Source: Bombyx mori | Taxonomy: Eukaryota > Arthropoda > Insecta > Lepidoptera > Bombycidae | Length of the DNA stretch: 64,000 nt | NCBI RefSeq assembly: GCF_030269925.1 | Contig: NC_085126.1 | Coordinates: 7,194,501-7,258,500, forward strand | Direction of reading: 5' to 3' | In this document: positions 42,601 through 57,600 of the stretch, one piece after another | Layout: each line of letters starts with the position of its first letter | Numbering within the stretch: position 1 is the first letter of the stretch | The notes under the pieces: model-generated | Databases searched by the model: none | What the model was told of the DNA's origin: nothing | Seen by the model: the letters and a program-made list of their open reading frames with translations, nothing else | Translations under genes and position numbers: made by a program

Positions 42601-45600
42601 CGTGCGCGTGTTTCTCTGTCTGTCTGTCTGTCTCTCTCTCTCTAATAGAAAGCAAGCCAGCTATTTTCGTTTCGTCTTTCTATTTCGCACTGAACAGAGT
42701 GGTGTCGCGATGATTATTTTTGTTGTATACAGATTTTTATTATAACTTAAAGAAAAGATTACAATTCCTTCAGTAATTAATCGAAAGGAACTTCGTTTCA
42801 TCCGGGTGTCCCTTGACACCTCTCAATATATATTTTTCCCTACCTATGCTGATAGCCTTGAGAGGCTATATCAGCTTCGCCCTAACGTGTAGGTGAGCTC
42901 ACGGGGCTCAAACCGGAGTGTTGCTAACACTGACCCCAGCAAGAGCCGTGCTTCGCAGAATCTACCACCGGATCCGAAACGCGACCCACTGAGAAGATCC
43001 GGCGAGAAACTCAGTGGGTTTAAAATCAATATTCAACTAAAGCTGACACGTATGAAACGTTTCAAGTTAGGCCAAGTTAATTTACCTTTTTGTTGAAAAT
43101 ATGATATTTGACATCGTGTGGCAACATTTCTTTGGATGCTTGCAATAAATAAACTTCCACTGTCACCTGCAAAAATAAATATAATAGCTAAGTTCTTCGA
43201 TTTCCTGCAATATAGGATTAGTACGAATTTTATTGACTTAGATTTGAACACTAATGAAGTTTATCTGGTCTTCACAGTATACAAAATCCATTATCCAAAC
43301 CGATACATGAGGTCATCTTACACACTTTTGATCAATTAGGTCGTGAGCTTGTTAACCGTTACGCAATAAGTATGTATAAGCTCCCCAATGAGTTTCCAGC
43401 ATCCACCGGCTACTATTAAATCACTTACCTTAAAATCGCTAGAGAGTCCGAGCATTTTGATTTCATCGGGGAAATGTATAGTGTTGTTTGTTGGTTTAGT
43501 TTGCTGCATGCTGGTCGCCAGAACTCTGTCCCGACATTTCAGCAGACACACGGCGTGATGCCCGACGGCGCCATCTGTAACGTTTCATTTTAATCATGAA
43601 TAGATCAAAAAATTTTCTTCTGAAAGGTTTCATCAATCTTATTAACCAAGATTTTCACATACCAATTACTTTAGGTATTAAAATTTAAGTAGTTTAGGGA
43701 ACAAACAGTTATAAACTTTTTTTTTTTGTTATAAATCGGACCCCCTCGTGCACTTTGCGCATTACGCATGCCAAAAGTATCAACATTAATTTACCTCTAA
43801 TAAATTGCGTATTTTTTTGTTTCTATTTAGACTAGTAGCCGCCCAGTAGTCGAAACTCGGCTATAATTATTGATTTAAATTATAAGTTTGAACATTATTA
43901 CGGTTCTATTGTCAAATACTTTATTTCTGTATGTCTACGCGCCTCCATCGGCTAGGCTCTGTCGTAGCACGAAGTTAGCAGAGTTACGTTACCACGATCG
44001 TGCTGCCATCTCTCGAGAATCGTGCTGCGTTTTGTTTAGCTATCAAACTTTTTTTTTTCCTACCTAAGCTGATAGCCTTGAGGCTATTTCAGCGTAACCT
44101 TAACTAGTAGGCGAGCTCACTGGGCTCGAACCTGACGACGTTGCTAACACGAACCCTAGCAAGAGCAGTGCTACCAGTGCAGAATCTACCACCGGATCGG
44201 AAACGTGACCCACTGAGAAGATCCGGCGAGAAACTCAGTGGGCTGTGTCTGAGGGTTAATTTACTCATCCAGCCCTTCGTCGCAAGCGACGGGTTCGACA
44301 AGAACGATGACTGGTGCTTGAGGTACTTAGAAGCACGTTAGTGGATCTGGAGGATCCGAAATGACGTGTTTGAGGCGACGTCGACTGCTTTCCATTTTGT
44401 CCACAGGATCGGGAATGTACCAAAAGTACCATTTTTTTTATATATTTATATTTAAATATAATATATATTTAAATTATATTATTTAAAAAAATTATATATA
44501 TTTAAATTTAAATTTAAATTTAAATTTATATGTTATTGTTCGTTGTGTGTAGGGGTTGGCGTTGTTATCTGCAACACAGTCTATGACTACAGCAGATAAC
44601 ATCGTTTCAATATTTGTTATTATGATTAAAATTGTATGTTTTTGTAATAAATAAATAAATAAATAAAAATAAATTTAGATAAATAAAAGAGTCGGCTACA
44701 AGACCGCACACAGTACGGACCGGCGTTGAGCTGGCGCACGTAGTCCCGGCGCAGCGGCACGTTGAGCGCCGCGACGGAGAGCGAGGCCAGCCCCGCGGCG
44801 GCGGCCGGGCCCGCGCCCTCCACCTGCAGCCGCTGCATCTCGTGCAGACACGCCTGCCGACGGTGCGCTGCAACATACGCGCAGTTACATATCGACAATC
44901 ATTACTGGTGGTAGGACCTCTTGTGAATCCGTACGAGTAGGTACCACCGCCCCGCCTATTTCTGCCGTAAAGCAGTAATGCGTTTCGGTTTGAAGGATGG
45001 GGCAGCCGTTGTAACTATACTTGAGATCTTAGAACTTATATCTCAAGGTGGGTGGCGCATTTACGTTGTAGATGTCTATGGGCTCTGGTAACCACTAAAC
45101 ACCAGGTGGGCTGTGAGCTCGTCCACCCACCTAAGCAATAAAGAAAAATTATTAATAGTAGCAGTAGCGGAAAAAGGGAGCACCATCAGGTCCCGATACT
45201 CACTGGCCAAGAGCAGAAGCCTTTCGCCCTCGGCCTGCTCCGTGGAACCGCTGAACTCTATGGTCGCGGCACACAGATTCAAAGCTTGACTCGCCTGGAA
45301 AGCATCAAATTGTTATTATAGTACTAAATTCGCATACATACGCACGCGCTCATCCGATGTCATATTGACAACAAAACGTCGATGAATAATACGACTACAG
45401 TAGGCGCGCGAGTTCATGTCCATCCTGAGGAAAGCGGTAGTGCTGTGACCTAGTTAATTATGGCAATGTCGATAATAACTACCGATTTAGTCAACAGCTG
45501 TCAATTTGGTTTAATGTAATTTAAGGTAATTTTGCAATTTATGAAATAAAATAAATGTGATAAGTAATTACTTGTTTATTTATAATAGAGAAAAAAAATT

Positions 45601-48600
45601 ATTAAATTCCAATTCAATCACTATCAAATGAAAAGACAACCGACAGATCAGAGTCGGTATCAGTAAGTATCTTTTTTCAGTAGGTTTTTTTCTACCTGAA
45701 CTTGTTGGACACGGAGTAGTCATGGTTAAATAACACAATAGCGTTAGCGTAAATTTTCGATATCGATAAGCGCGCGTCACAACCGTCAAGGACAACACTC
45801 GACGTCAGACTAATGTGGGGAGGCGGGCGAAGGTGGGTCTGTCCCCCGCGCTTCGTCTCTGGCCCCGATGGACATGAACTCGCGCGCATACAGTACACGG
45901 TTTGCGCAATTATGTCTGCACGTAAATAATCATAATATGTTCATTGTTATATATATAAGGTCGTTCCTTATTTAAGGTTTGTCCGAAAAAAAAAATCACA
46001 ATAGTCCTAAATCGGTTCTAAATCTATTAAAAAAATTCATCCCAAGTTTTATAGCTCTTAATTTTAACTTCCGGCCCCCCCCGAAAACCAAATTTTTAAA
46101 CGGAAATAACAGAGGAAAAAATCTGTTATTACTTTGGAATTTTTTACGTCATGAACGGATGACCAGATCATATCGGCAAACAATAAGTCTTGCGCCGGAT
46201 CTTCTCAGTGGGTCGCGTTTCCGATCCGGTGGTAGATTCTGCGAAGCACGGCTCTCGCTAGGGTTAGTATTACGTCTTCACGTTTGAGCCCCGTGAGCTG
46301 AATTCGATGAATTTAGAACAGCGGTCGGGGAACCGGGGTAAATAGAAATGGGGTAAAATGAAATTTTGGGGGTTAAAAATGAAACTTTTGTGAGTAAAGA
46401 GTATATATTGAAGTGAAACTTTTTTAGAATCGTTGTGATTTCAAATTATCATGGGAGGCTATGAAAGATGCTAAAAAGAAGCCAATTCGTTTTTTATTTG
46501 TTCTTCGCCATGGGGTAATATCAACACACACACACATTTACACAATAATATTTTGGGGTAATAATTAAAAAAGTTCCCCGACCGCTGATCTAGAATAACC
46601 CCTCGAGGTTACTAGAATAGGTTAGAGAAGAACAGGGTCTCGAGGTACCTGCGATATAACGGTCTGTTGCTTGGTGATCTCGTTCTGCAGCTCCTTGATG
46701 CGCTGCCTGACCGTGACGGCCGCAGCGGGCTCCTCGGGGCTGGAGGGCGGCACCCCGCGCTCCGGGGACGCGTGCCTTATTACACGAAGCGGTGTAGATG
46801 GAGTCGACGACTGCAATTATAAAATTTAATCACTCAATTATTTAATAATCTATATATTAATTGTATAATAATTTGTAACCCTTTTTACGAAGATTGCGCA
46901 TACGGATTAGAATTAAATTTCCCACACTTATAAAGAATATAGAGAAGAAGTGCAGAATGCTAATACTATTTTAAAATTATGCATTAAAATTACATGAAAT
47001 CAATAAAGAAAACACTACCATATTTTTGACACACACACATTTAAATACTCTTTGTTTATGTCACACTTTTGTTATTGCTTATAGTCTGTGGTCAAATAGA
47101 GAATTGGTTAATATTGTTTATCATTAATATTATTTGTCTATATTGTATAGTCTTGACGAAATCTGTGATTAAAGAAGTTTAATAGTCTTTGACAATAGAA
47201 CCGTAATAATGTTCAAGCTTATAATTTCAATTAATTATAGTCGAATTTCGACTACTGTGGGACCACTAGTTCCTCCAATTTCCTCTATTTCCTCTAATTT
47301 TAGATTTTTAATGAAAGCATGCGAAACTGTGAAGAGTTTGGAGTTTGGAGTGGTCGAAGATGTAACTCACATAATGGAGGAGTGTGTCCGGAGTGAAGCG
47401 GAGTGCAGTAGCTTTAAGTTAGAATTTAATTTCTGTGCAATGGATGTAGGTATCTATAATAGCATTTTGGCTTCCCCCTTGTCGAGGGCAGCCAGAATGC
47501 TATATAAATTGGTAGGTATAAAGCGTCGCGTTTAAAAATTGTGTAAACTTTGAGGGTGACGTCTCGAAATCGAGAAAACCCTATATAAAATAAAAGACAA
47601 AAAATAATAATAATGAGTCATTTAACAAAAACATAAAAAAATTCACTTCTCGAATAGTACGTAATGTAATAAAAAATCACTTTTTCAACTTTGGCTCATT
47701 GACCTGAGACCAACAATTTTCAAATATGAAATAGGAGGGTAGGTTAGATTAAAGTAACTCTAAGATGTTTGAAGTCAGGTGACATTTATATATTACATAT
47801 GATCCTATAATACGAAAGCGGCTTGTAGAATTGTCTGTTTACTCATCTATACTAATATATAAATCTGCAGTGGTTTTTACGAATGTTCCCTTATAACTAC
47901 TGAACCGTGCATCCGATTGACTTGAAACTTGGTATCCATGTAGAAAATTGCATGTACTTAATGGATAGGCTAATATTTATATGAGTGTTGGACTCCCTAC
48001 ACCAGTTGCGGGGGCGTTAATGATGAGAATCTTTGTGGGGGTGAGAAATAATAATGTTGATTTTAAATACCCAGCGAAACAGACGGGTACAGTTAGTATT
48101 CTTATATATATTTATGAATAAATATCAATTTAAAAGTATTCTGTAGAATTTGAATTTTATATTTACAATAATAGATCTTTGTATTTCGAACATGCTGTAC
48201 GTGTCATTTTGTAATCATAAAGCCGTAGAGAAAAGGTTTATGGCTAGTATATAATATAATTAAAAAATAAATGCGTATGCACACGATAAAAATCAAACCT
48301 TCAAAGTATTAGGTATATCTAATTTCTATACGAATCAATACTACATAATAATATTGTTATACATTTGTTTCTCTTGAAATATAACACATTCTTTTTTCGT
48401 CAAACGAATCAAGAAAACTTACGGAATTCTGCATCCTCCTATAGAAGCTGACGCTGTGGACGAGTTCGGAGCCCTTGTCGTGTCGGGGCGCCGGCGTGCC
48501 GGGCTGCGCCTTCAGCGGCGACGTGAACTTTGACTTCTCTTGATAAACGAAACTGCTCGAGGACATGCTGCCGTGCTGTAATAAAGTTCAGAGTTTATTT

Positions 48601-51600
48601 TTAATGTTCTTTGACCATGCGTTTTGAACTGAGTTCGTTTTGAATTCATCTATATATTAATACGTGAAGCAAAAACTTTGTATTCCTTTTTAGGAAAACT
48701 GCGCGGACGGCGGAGTATGAAATTTTCCACACTTATAGAGAATATAGAGAAGAAGTGCACAATTCTAATATTTTTTTTAAATAATGCATAAAAGATACAT
48801 TAAATCAATAAAGAAAACATTACACACACTACATACCATGTATTTGACGCACACACGCATGCATACTATTTATTGTCAAACTTTTGTTCTTGACGTCTGT
48901 TGTCAAATTGATAACAGATTAAATACTGTTTGTCTATATTAATATTTTTTTATAGCCTTGGCGAAATTTGTGATTATAGAAGTATAAAATACAATCATAA
49001 TAATAGTGTTCAAACTTACAATTCCAATTATAGTCGAATTTCGACTACTGCGGGACCTCTAGTATTTTTTAATTTTTTATTGCTTAGATGGATGGACGAG
49101 CTCACAGCCCACCCGGTGTTGAGTGGTTACTGGAGCCCATAGACATCTACAACGTAAATACGCCACCGGCCTTGAGATATAAGTTCTAAGATCTCAAGTA
49201 TAGTAACAACGGCTGCCCCGCCCTTCAAACCGAAACGCATTACTGCTTCACGGCAGAAATAGGCGGGGTGGTGGTACCTACCCGCGCGGACTCACAAGAG
49301 GTCCTACCACCAGTAAATTATCTATACGAATTACAAAATTCAACGCGAGTGGAATTGTGAGATAATTTCACGTTACCTTGTTCACCTTGGGTGGTGTCGG
49401 ACCTTCCGCCTCCTCGCCCAAGGCTTCATCTAACATATCGTCTAGCTCACTGTCGCAAGCACCTTGAGAGCTTTCAGAGTCGCTCTGTCGGACCGCCTTT
49501 CTGTAGCTCGTGTTATTCTTCTTCACTACCTGAATGGGGAATTGTTACATTTGTATCATTGTACATAGCACACGGAACGATTTATATCGAAAACTAAAAT
49601 AGGAATGTTGTTGTTTTTTTTTTGTTTTTGTAGGCAGACGAGCATACGGCCCACCTGATGGTGACTGGTTACGGTTACCCATGGACTTCAGCAATGCCAG
49701 GGGCAGAGCCAAGCCGCTGCCTACCGCTTAATACTCTCCACAAGCCTCGTTTGAAGAAGGACATTTCATAGCGCTCGGGAAGCACCGTGGAGGGGAGCTC
49801 ATTCCATAGCCGGATGGTACGTGGCAAAAAAGATCTCTGGAAACGCACTCCGGTGGCGGGCGGTGTTGTTTGCAAAAGGCATGCGTTCGTGTATTTTGAA
49901 TTGACATTCAGAGCCCGATAGTTTTGCTTTGTGATTCAATTTATTATATTACTAGCGACCCGCCCTCACTTCGCTTCGGAAACTGTAATTTATTATGGAT
50001 TTCTCCACTATTTAATGGATGTTATTATACATATAAACCTTCCTCTTCAATCACTCTGTCTATTAAAAAAAACCGCATCAAAATCCGTTGCGTAGTTTTA
50101 AATATTTAAGCATACATAGGGATATAGGGACAGAGAAAGCGACTCTGTTTTATACTATGTAGTGATATTCTTGAATGATAAAAATATAGAGTTTGTTCAA
50201 ATAAGTTCAAGTTAACAGAGTAGCTTACGGCTCATCCGATGCTTAGTGGTTACCAAAGCCCGTGGATATCACGAAAGATCGATTATGTAAAAATATTTAT
50301 AATTTTTTTCTATTACTTCCAAGTCGTTTCAGATTTAGATAAATAAAACCGAGAATGTGGAATGAGGTGAGCGATTTTAATCATCAGAATACGCAGCGAA
50401 CTAAGTTTAGGTTGGATTACGTGGACTTTTTTGAGAAGTGGCTAGATTCAATCAAGGGAAAGTTGAAGGCAACAGATCTAGAGGCCGCAGCCATACTCGT
50501 TGGTCCGATCAGATCCGCACCGCTTTGGACAGTGCAGTGTACAGCGCGCTGCATGACGCCGTGGACAGGGGAAAGTGGAAAAAGATCCTAAAATTGAAGC
50601 TCATGGGTGATGGTGGTCACGACCCTCAGACATGAGGAACGCGACTCGAGGAGGAGGAGATTCAATCAAGAATATACATATAAATTGTTACATATAATTA
50701 ACTTTATCAACTCACGTTCATCACGTCTCGTCCGAAAGAAGTTTCAGCCCAATCATCAGATTTATTGAGTTTGTCAATCTCTTTCTCTTGTACATCTTCT
50801 GTGCTGTAAACGGAAAACAATGTTCATATACATACACACATTTCTACACACAAACAGTATATTCATTGAATAATATTCTTAAATTGTTTGTTCTTTTTTT
50901 TTATTGCTAGATGAGTGGACGAGCTCACAGCCCACCTGGTGTTAAGTGGTTACTGGAGCCCATAGACATTTACGACGTAAATGCGCCACCCACCTTGAGA
51001 TATAAGTTCTAAGGTCTCAAGTATAGTTACAACGGCTGCCCCACCCTTCAAACCGAAACGCATTACTGCTTCACGGCAGAAAGAGGCAGGGTGGTGGTAC
51101 CCACCCGCGCGGACTCACAAGAGGTCCTACCACCAGTTCTTCATACGTAACGAGAGTTCTAACGTAGAATATTTTGACTATCCCAAATCTTATTACAGTT
51201 AAATTGATTATCATTATTAATCGATCGATTCTAACAACAATCATTGGAAATTTATCCGGGTCCAATCTTTCGATTCTCACATGGTGAAATGGTGCAAACT
51301 GATTATCAACTTTAATTTTATTCACTGTTATATAAAGTTTATGGGATTACCCATTATTATTGAATGGAAACTTTTTTTATAATAATATCGACGGAAGAAA
51401 GCGGATTTGTCGTAACTTGAAAAACCCAACTTTACATTACATACATCAGATAGACTTTGTTTATATAAACCTAAACAACTTTTCAACTTTCTGTTTTTAA
51501 AAATATAATATGAGTTATGAATTTTTGAAATAGTTTTATGGCTCTAAAGTAGTGTAGTATAGTTGGCTTTTTCAAGTTACGACAATTCCGCTTTCTTCAG

Positions 51601-54600
51601 ACGATATCTCCGCGGGTTTAGTTCATTCCGAATTTATGTTCCGTTATTCATTTTTTAAGTTTCGAATCTGAATCTAAATTCACGATCGCATAGATTTTAA
51701 TTATGTTTTAGAAGAGCAAAAGAAATTGAATTTCCTAAGCCGGGTCTCGACTAACTTAACTTTTTTTTTTTATTGCTCTTAATAGGCAGACGAGCATACG
51801 GCCCACCTGATGGTGAGTGGTTACCGTCGCCCATGGACTTCAGCAATGCTAGGGGCAGAGCCAAGCCGCTGCCTACAAACTTTATACTATACTAACTAAC
51901 TATATAAGTTTATACTAGTTTGTACTAGGAGTTAAGGGTGTAACAGGTCCCTTAGGAACGATGGTATACGCAAGTTTATCTGTAGCTTATATATCGAGAG
52001 GTGAAAGACTATTTGTTTAAAGCGACAATCCGCTTAAGACGCGACAGTTATCTTTGTTATTAAAGGTGCGTTTTCTTGTTGGTATTAGCATCAACAGTTC
52101 GTTGGTTTTAATTGAACTTCAATTAAATTTACTCCATTGAAATAGTTGAAGAAGTTTTTTTTTTATATTTTTAAAAAATTTTGAACTTTAAATGGCTATA
52201 AAGTTACAAAAATGTCGCTTTAACCAAATAACTTTTCGTCTCTCGATATTATACTGATCGCTTTCACATTTCATTCCCGCTATTTTGCTGTTATTTCTCA
52301 GTTGTTTCGTTCAGTATGCAAAATCGTTGATAATCATATTTCTATTCATATGAAGCTTTAGTTCTGCTATAACGTATCCATTGGCTAGGAGTTTCGGTTT
52401 AAACGACTTTATGCCGGGGGGGGGGGTCCCCTAATCGAACCGTATGATATTTTTCAAAAATAAGCGTTTGGTTTTAGCCTCTTTTAATGACTTATATTGG
52501 GCTAATCGTGAAGCTCAACACATTTATTTACACTATTATTGATAACAATTCACAGTATTGTCTTTATTCAATTAGTTGATACTAGCGACCCACCCTCGCT
52601 TCGCTTCGGAAACTGTAATTTATTATTGATTTCTCCACTATTTAATGGATGTTATTATACATATAAACCTTCCTCTTCAATCACTCTTATCTATCAAAAA
52701 AACCGCATCAAAATCCGTAATTGCGTAGTATTAAAGATTTAAGCATACATAGGGACAGAGAAAGCGACTTTGTTTTATACTATGTAGTGATAGTGAACTT
52801 GCATGACGTATCAGGTCATCAAATCGCCTTAAATTCGTTCAGACACGACTTTGTTATTAATCGTCCCTGATTTCATAACAGCTGTTCTCTATCATACTAT
52901 TATGTGTACTTTTAAATTAGCACAACAGTCTCCCGTTCATTATACGGATGTATGTATCATTTGAACACAAATAAAAGTTCTTGCTTCCCTACAATCTAAT
53001 TGATTCAACGTTTTTATTTATTTATTTTCAATATACCCTCATATACACATTACAACACTTGTTCTAGAGATACAGCAAAATTTGAAACTATGCTTATTTT
53101 ATTTTGTATTCAATTTTGTTAATGTTCGTTATAATCACGATCGACTTCCGTGATTAATTCATGCGCTTCGATTTTGAAATTTATAGCAGACAGCCGTTTT
53201 AAAATGCCATTTTGTGACTTTACCTTCAGACATAATATGGCAGTTAATTTAAAATAATGCTTTAAAAATATATTTAATGCTGTGTCCTACATTAAGTCTC
53301 CGTGAATCTCTTTAGGCAAAAAAATTATTAACTGTATGTCAAAAAAAGCTGTTTTGGCAATTGTAGAAGGTCCTTTATTTCAATCTTATAAGTAACTGAA
53401 AATAAAAATTGTTTCAAAATCGATAAAAAGCGCGCCAAATTGCCAGCCGTACCGGAAATTCAAGTAATCTTTAACCCTAGTGAATTAAATATTAAACCGA
53501 TATAATAAAATTATTGTATTTTCATCGGTCGACGATACGTGTTGTACGACGTCTGAATGTTTATGAAAAATTCCCGATTCCAAATTCGTAACAGATTCCG
53601 TTACAGATATAAACACAATAATAAGCTAAAAAAGCGTGCTAACAAACTTGAGAGCGCGTCAACGTGGTCATGGTACTTATTTTGTCTAGTGCCTGCCCCC
53701 TTTGCGAATAAATTATTTTTTAGCGCCCCCATTTTTTCACCTACTTAAAAACTACTATACCGAGAGTTCAGTCGATGTTTAAGTCCTCCTAGATGAAATT
53801 GCAAATCGCCTCCCAAGCCTCTACACAACGCCCCCTTTTTTTCTGGGTCTCTTACCGCCCCACTTTAGGCCTGCGGCGCCCACAAGGGGGCGTTATCGCC
53901 CACTTTAGAAAGGTTGCTCTAGTGTCATTAGAGGATACAGCAGACTGAATTTAAGTCAAAACGTCAAAGCGTTTTCTCTTAAAAACTTATATTCATTCGA
54001 ATTCGCGGTACCTAGGTAACATTACTTGTGTACAATACTACCGTTTGTATTTAAACTACAGAAGCACCGCATTTGATAGAAAACAAATTTCTTCGAGAAT
54101 CTTTACGAACAAGTCGCTTTATGATTAACTCGAATTTGAGAATTCTATTCATTTAACGATGTATAGATTCTATTTGAATGGCTATAAGGTCCAAGTCACA
54201 TAGTATTGTAAAAAAAGAACTGTTCAATCGTTGAAATCGGAAATCGGAACACACGAGCGTTTCGCGGCAGATTTAGGTGGGACGATAGTACAGTAAAATG
54301 TCTTCATTCGCGTCTTCACTAATCGCGGATTAGAGATACGACCCAATTCCTATATGCGCGGCTAAATACTACTATCCTATATTCACGCATCTAATCGGTA
54401 CATACACATTGATAAGAAGTATTCAATTATGTAGGTATCCAACCGAATATACTTTGTAAACGCATTTTACCATAATCACGGTTTCTGTATTTTCGCGGCG
54501 TATTTACGGTATATACACCCCACGAATAAAGAGCTTTTGTTGTACTCAACTACTACATTAAGCTTTCGTCGTAGAGGCCACTCGTGAAGATACGTGTTAG

Positions 54601-57600
54601 ATACGTATTTATTTAGACAACGGTGATCACTTCGTAACGTTTACGGACTTCTTCAAACGAGGCTTGTGGAGAGTATTAAGCGGTAGGCAGCGGCTTGGCT
54701 CTGCCCCTGGCATTGCTGACGTCCATGAGCGACGGTAACCACTTACCATCAGGTGGGCCGTATGCTCGTCTGCCTGCTCGGGCAATAAATAAATAAAACT
54801 TCGATAAACGCACTCTTTTTTTCCTACCCAAGTCGGTAACCTTACGAGCATTATGGCATCGTCCCCGGGCGAGTGGATGAGCTCACGAGGCTCTAACCTG
54901 AGGACGTTGCTAACACTAGCCCTAGCAAGAGCCGTGCTTCGCAGAATCTACCACCGCATCGGAAACGCGACCCATTGAGAAGATCCGGCGAGAAACTCAT
55001 TATGCTTAAACGCACAGTGTATCTGTGTGCTTGGTGCGAGTTTTTTAACGTGCTCGATAACGTAAAAGTTAGCTCAATTTTGTATGGAGTTGGAACGTTT
55101 GTCTACGTTTGACGCTAGGGGCGCTGTGGCGACTGCGTTAAAAAAGGCACTGTAAGCACGCGAGGCGAGTAAAGAAATTTACAAATTTTGCGAATTTGAA
55201 CCTCACTGGGCTTGATTTTAATGTTATTAAATATTATTGTAAAATCAATTAAGAGACAAAAATGTAAAATTACGTAGCGGTTATTACTTTAAATTTTTAA
55301 GGGATCGATGCTCGCTATCTCTCTCGCACACCCACAGTTTAACGATGATGACGTCATTATCCGCATCAGCATTTTATCGTTTGACGATTGATATCCACTG
55401 GCGTTTAAAAATTATTTGTACAATTCTGTACTGTTCTGTTAATTATAGCTTCTTGTTTTAAAAAAAAAAAAAGATATAATATATTTTACGTACATGTTAT
55501 GTATATAAGAAAGTCAATTGTTTATCAATAGTTTTATTGTTATCTTTACACTTCCAGCCCAAATGATTCACTGATCTGCATACTGAACGTACAACTGCTG
55601 CCCAAAGTACCCAAACACAGCAAAATAATGAGAATAAAACAATATCTATACACGTACAAAACCTTTTATTAAAAATGTATAAGCATTTACATAAATCTTA
55701 TTATCACAGACAAAAAAAAATATTTAAATCTATTTATGCTGAAAACAGAAGACTTAAAATTAAATTAGTTCATGTTTTTCTTTGTTTTTTTTTTTTGTAA
55801 ATAATTCTGTTCGAATTCATGATAGTTTAAAGATTATTTTTATTTGGCCAGCGGTTCTCAAAACCCATATTTATTACGTCTTTGAATATTGTTTTTATTT
55901 AATAAAACGAGAATTTATGCATACATACATACACTCATACAAACAGACATACGTATACGATTTTTTTTGGGAAAACGAACACAGATAGCAATTCTGTTGA
56001 TTACTATCACACACACCTATACTGAATATATAGATATATTTCGTTCGAAACATAATGCATCAGCTGACGCACAGTTCAACGACCTGAATAGCGTTGAGAG
56101 CGATTTATTACAAACTACCTTCGTTCTAGGTTAAAGATTCACGATAAACTACCCTACCAACTCAACAACTTAGGTTAAATTAATATTACACACTGTAGTT
56201 TGCCATGGCATAGTATTTTATTGTGTCTAGAATTGGCAGTCTTTCAAGTGAACCTCCTTCTTCCTTTCCCTAGACAAACCGCCAAGGGATGGGGTGATTT
56301 CAGTAAATGGCAACATTACTACAAAAAAAAAATCGTTTACTGTGATTCATATGGGAAAGATGGTCTAACTAACGTGTCAATTGTGCCACCTATCCGATCA
56401 TAAGTGAGATCATGAGATCGCAGAAAAACAATTTTAAATTAGAAGCTTTCATCAACATTGTGGCCAAGTTTATTAGGGTTTAGTCGTAACAGAAGTTTTG
56501 CTTGAAAATATCTTACACACAAATTCTCGTTTTAAGCTATAAAAATAATTGATTACTGTAATTGCTATTACGAGTATAAGTACATATGAGTCGTCTATTA
56601 TCAAAGGTGGCAATCTGTGCATTTGGACAAAAAAAAATTATTGATATGTCAATACAGATTGATTTGAATATAATCGTCTCCTTCAAAGAATACGGTTCAA
56701 AACCTGCATTAAATAAAGATTAATAGTTAACCTGTTATTTATCTAAGATGTCGTTCCGAAGAGTTTTGTGACTGCCAATGGAATACAAAGTCAATAATTC
56801 GTTTTTCTGATTTACCAATCATTGTCCAAAAGTCAGATTGCCGGCTTTGATAATAGTCGACTCATATATCAATTGTACTAATCAAAATAATTAATATACT
56901 AAACAAAAAAAAAGCAACTAGACTACATTTCAATTATATTTGTTAAGTAAGTTATTAAAACATAAATACATAATATCAAAATTGTACTTTAAGCGGATTA
57001 AGTAGTACATTTTAAATTAAATCACTGATATAGATAGATATGTTTGTATAAATAATGTATATAATTAACAGTAAATACTACAGTATATTATGTACTAAAC
57101 TAACGATATAGGCAACATGCAGTCTTATTATTACAAATATATTATCATTATCAACTAGCTGTGCTCGCGATTTCGTCCCGGGAAACTTGATTATTTGCTC
57201 AGTAATGCATCCATGTTAATATAGCCATAATGCGACTAAAAAGTATAATAACGCCATCTATTGCGTACTAGTGTAAACGTAATGAAAAATTTCAAACTTC
57301 TAGTAACTTTATTTTTAATGTAAATATCGTCGTATTTTTTTTAAATAAGGACCAATTTCTCTAGCGGTAAAACTAAAGGAAAATCTATCCAGTAGTTTTT
57401 GCGCACTAATCCGCAGACCTCTGTCATTTTAGTTATACAGATTAGGATGCAAGAAACGGCATAAATGCGAGAGAAAATTCATACGAGAATTAAAACGATT
57501 CACGCACTAAGCTCCGTACTTGTTTACGACATCAATTCCAGACAACTGGCCCGTTTTAATGATTGGCGATTGCGTTCGACAGATTTAATGTACATTGCTT

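Noticed and set aside
47209..47272. Host gene start at 47209
   Set aside because: The first 20 codons are Helitron sequence. The remainder looks like a LINE C-terminus.
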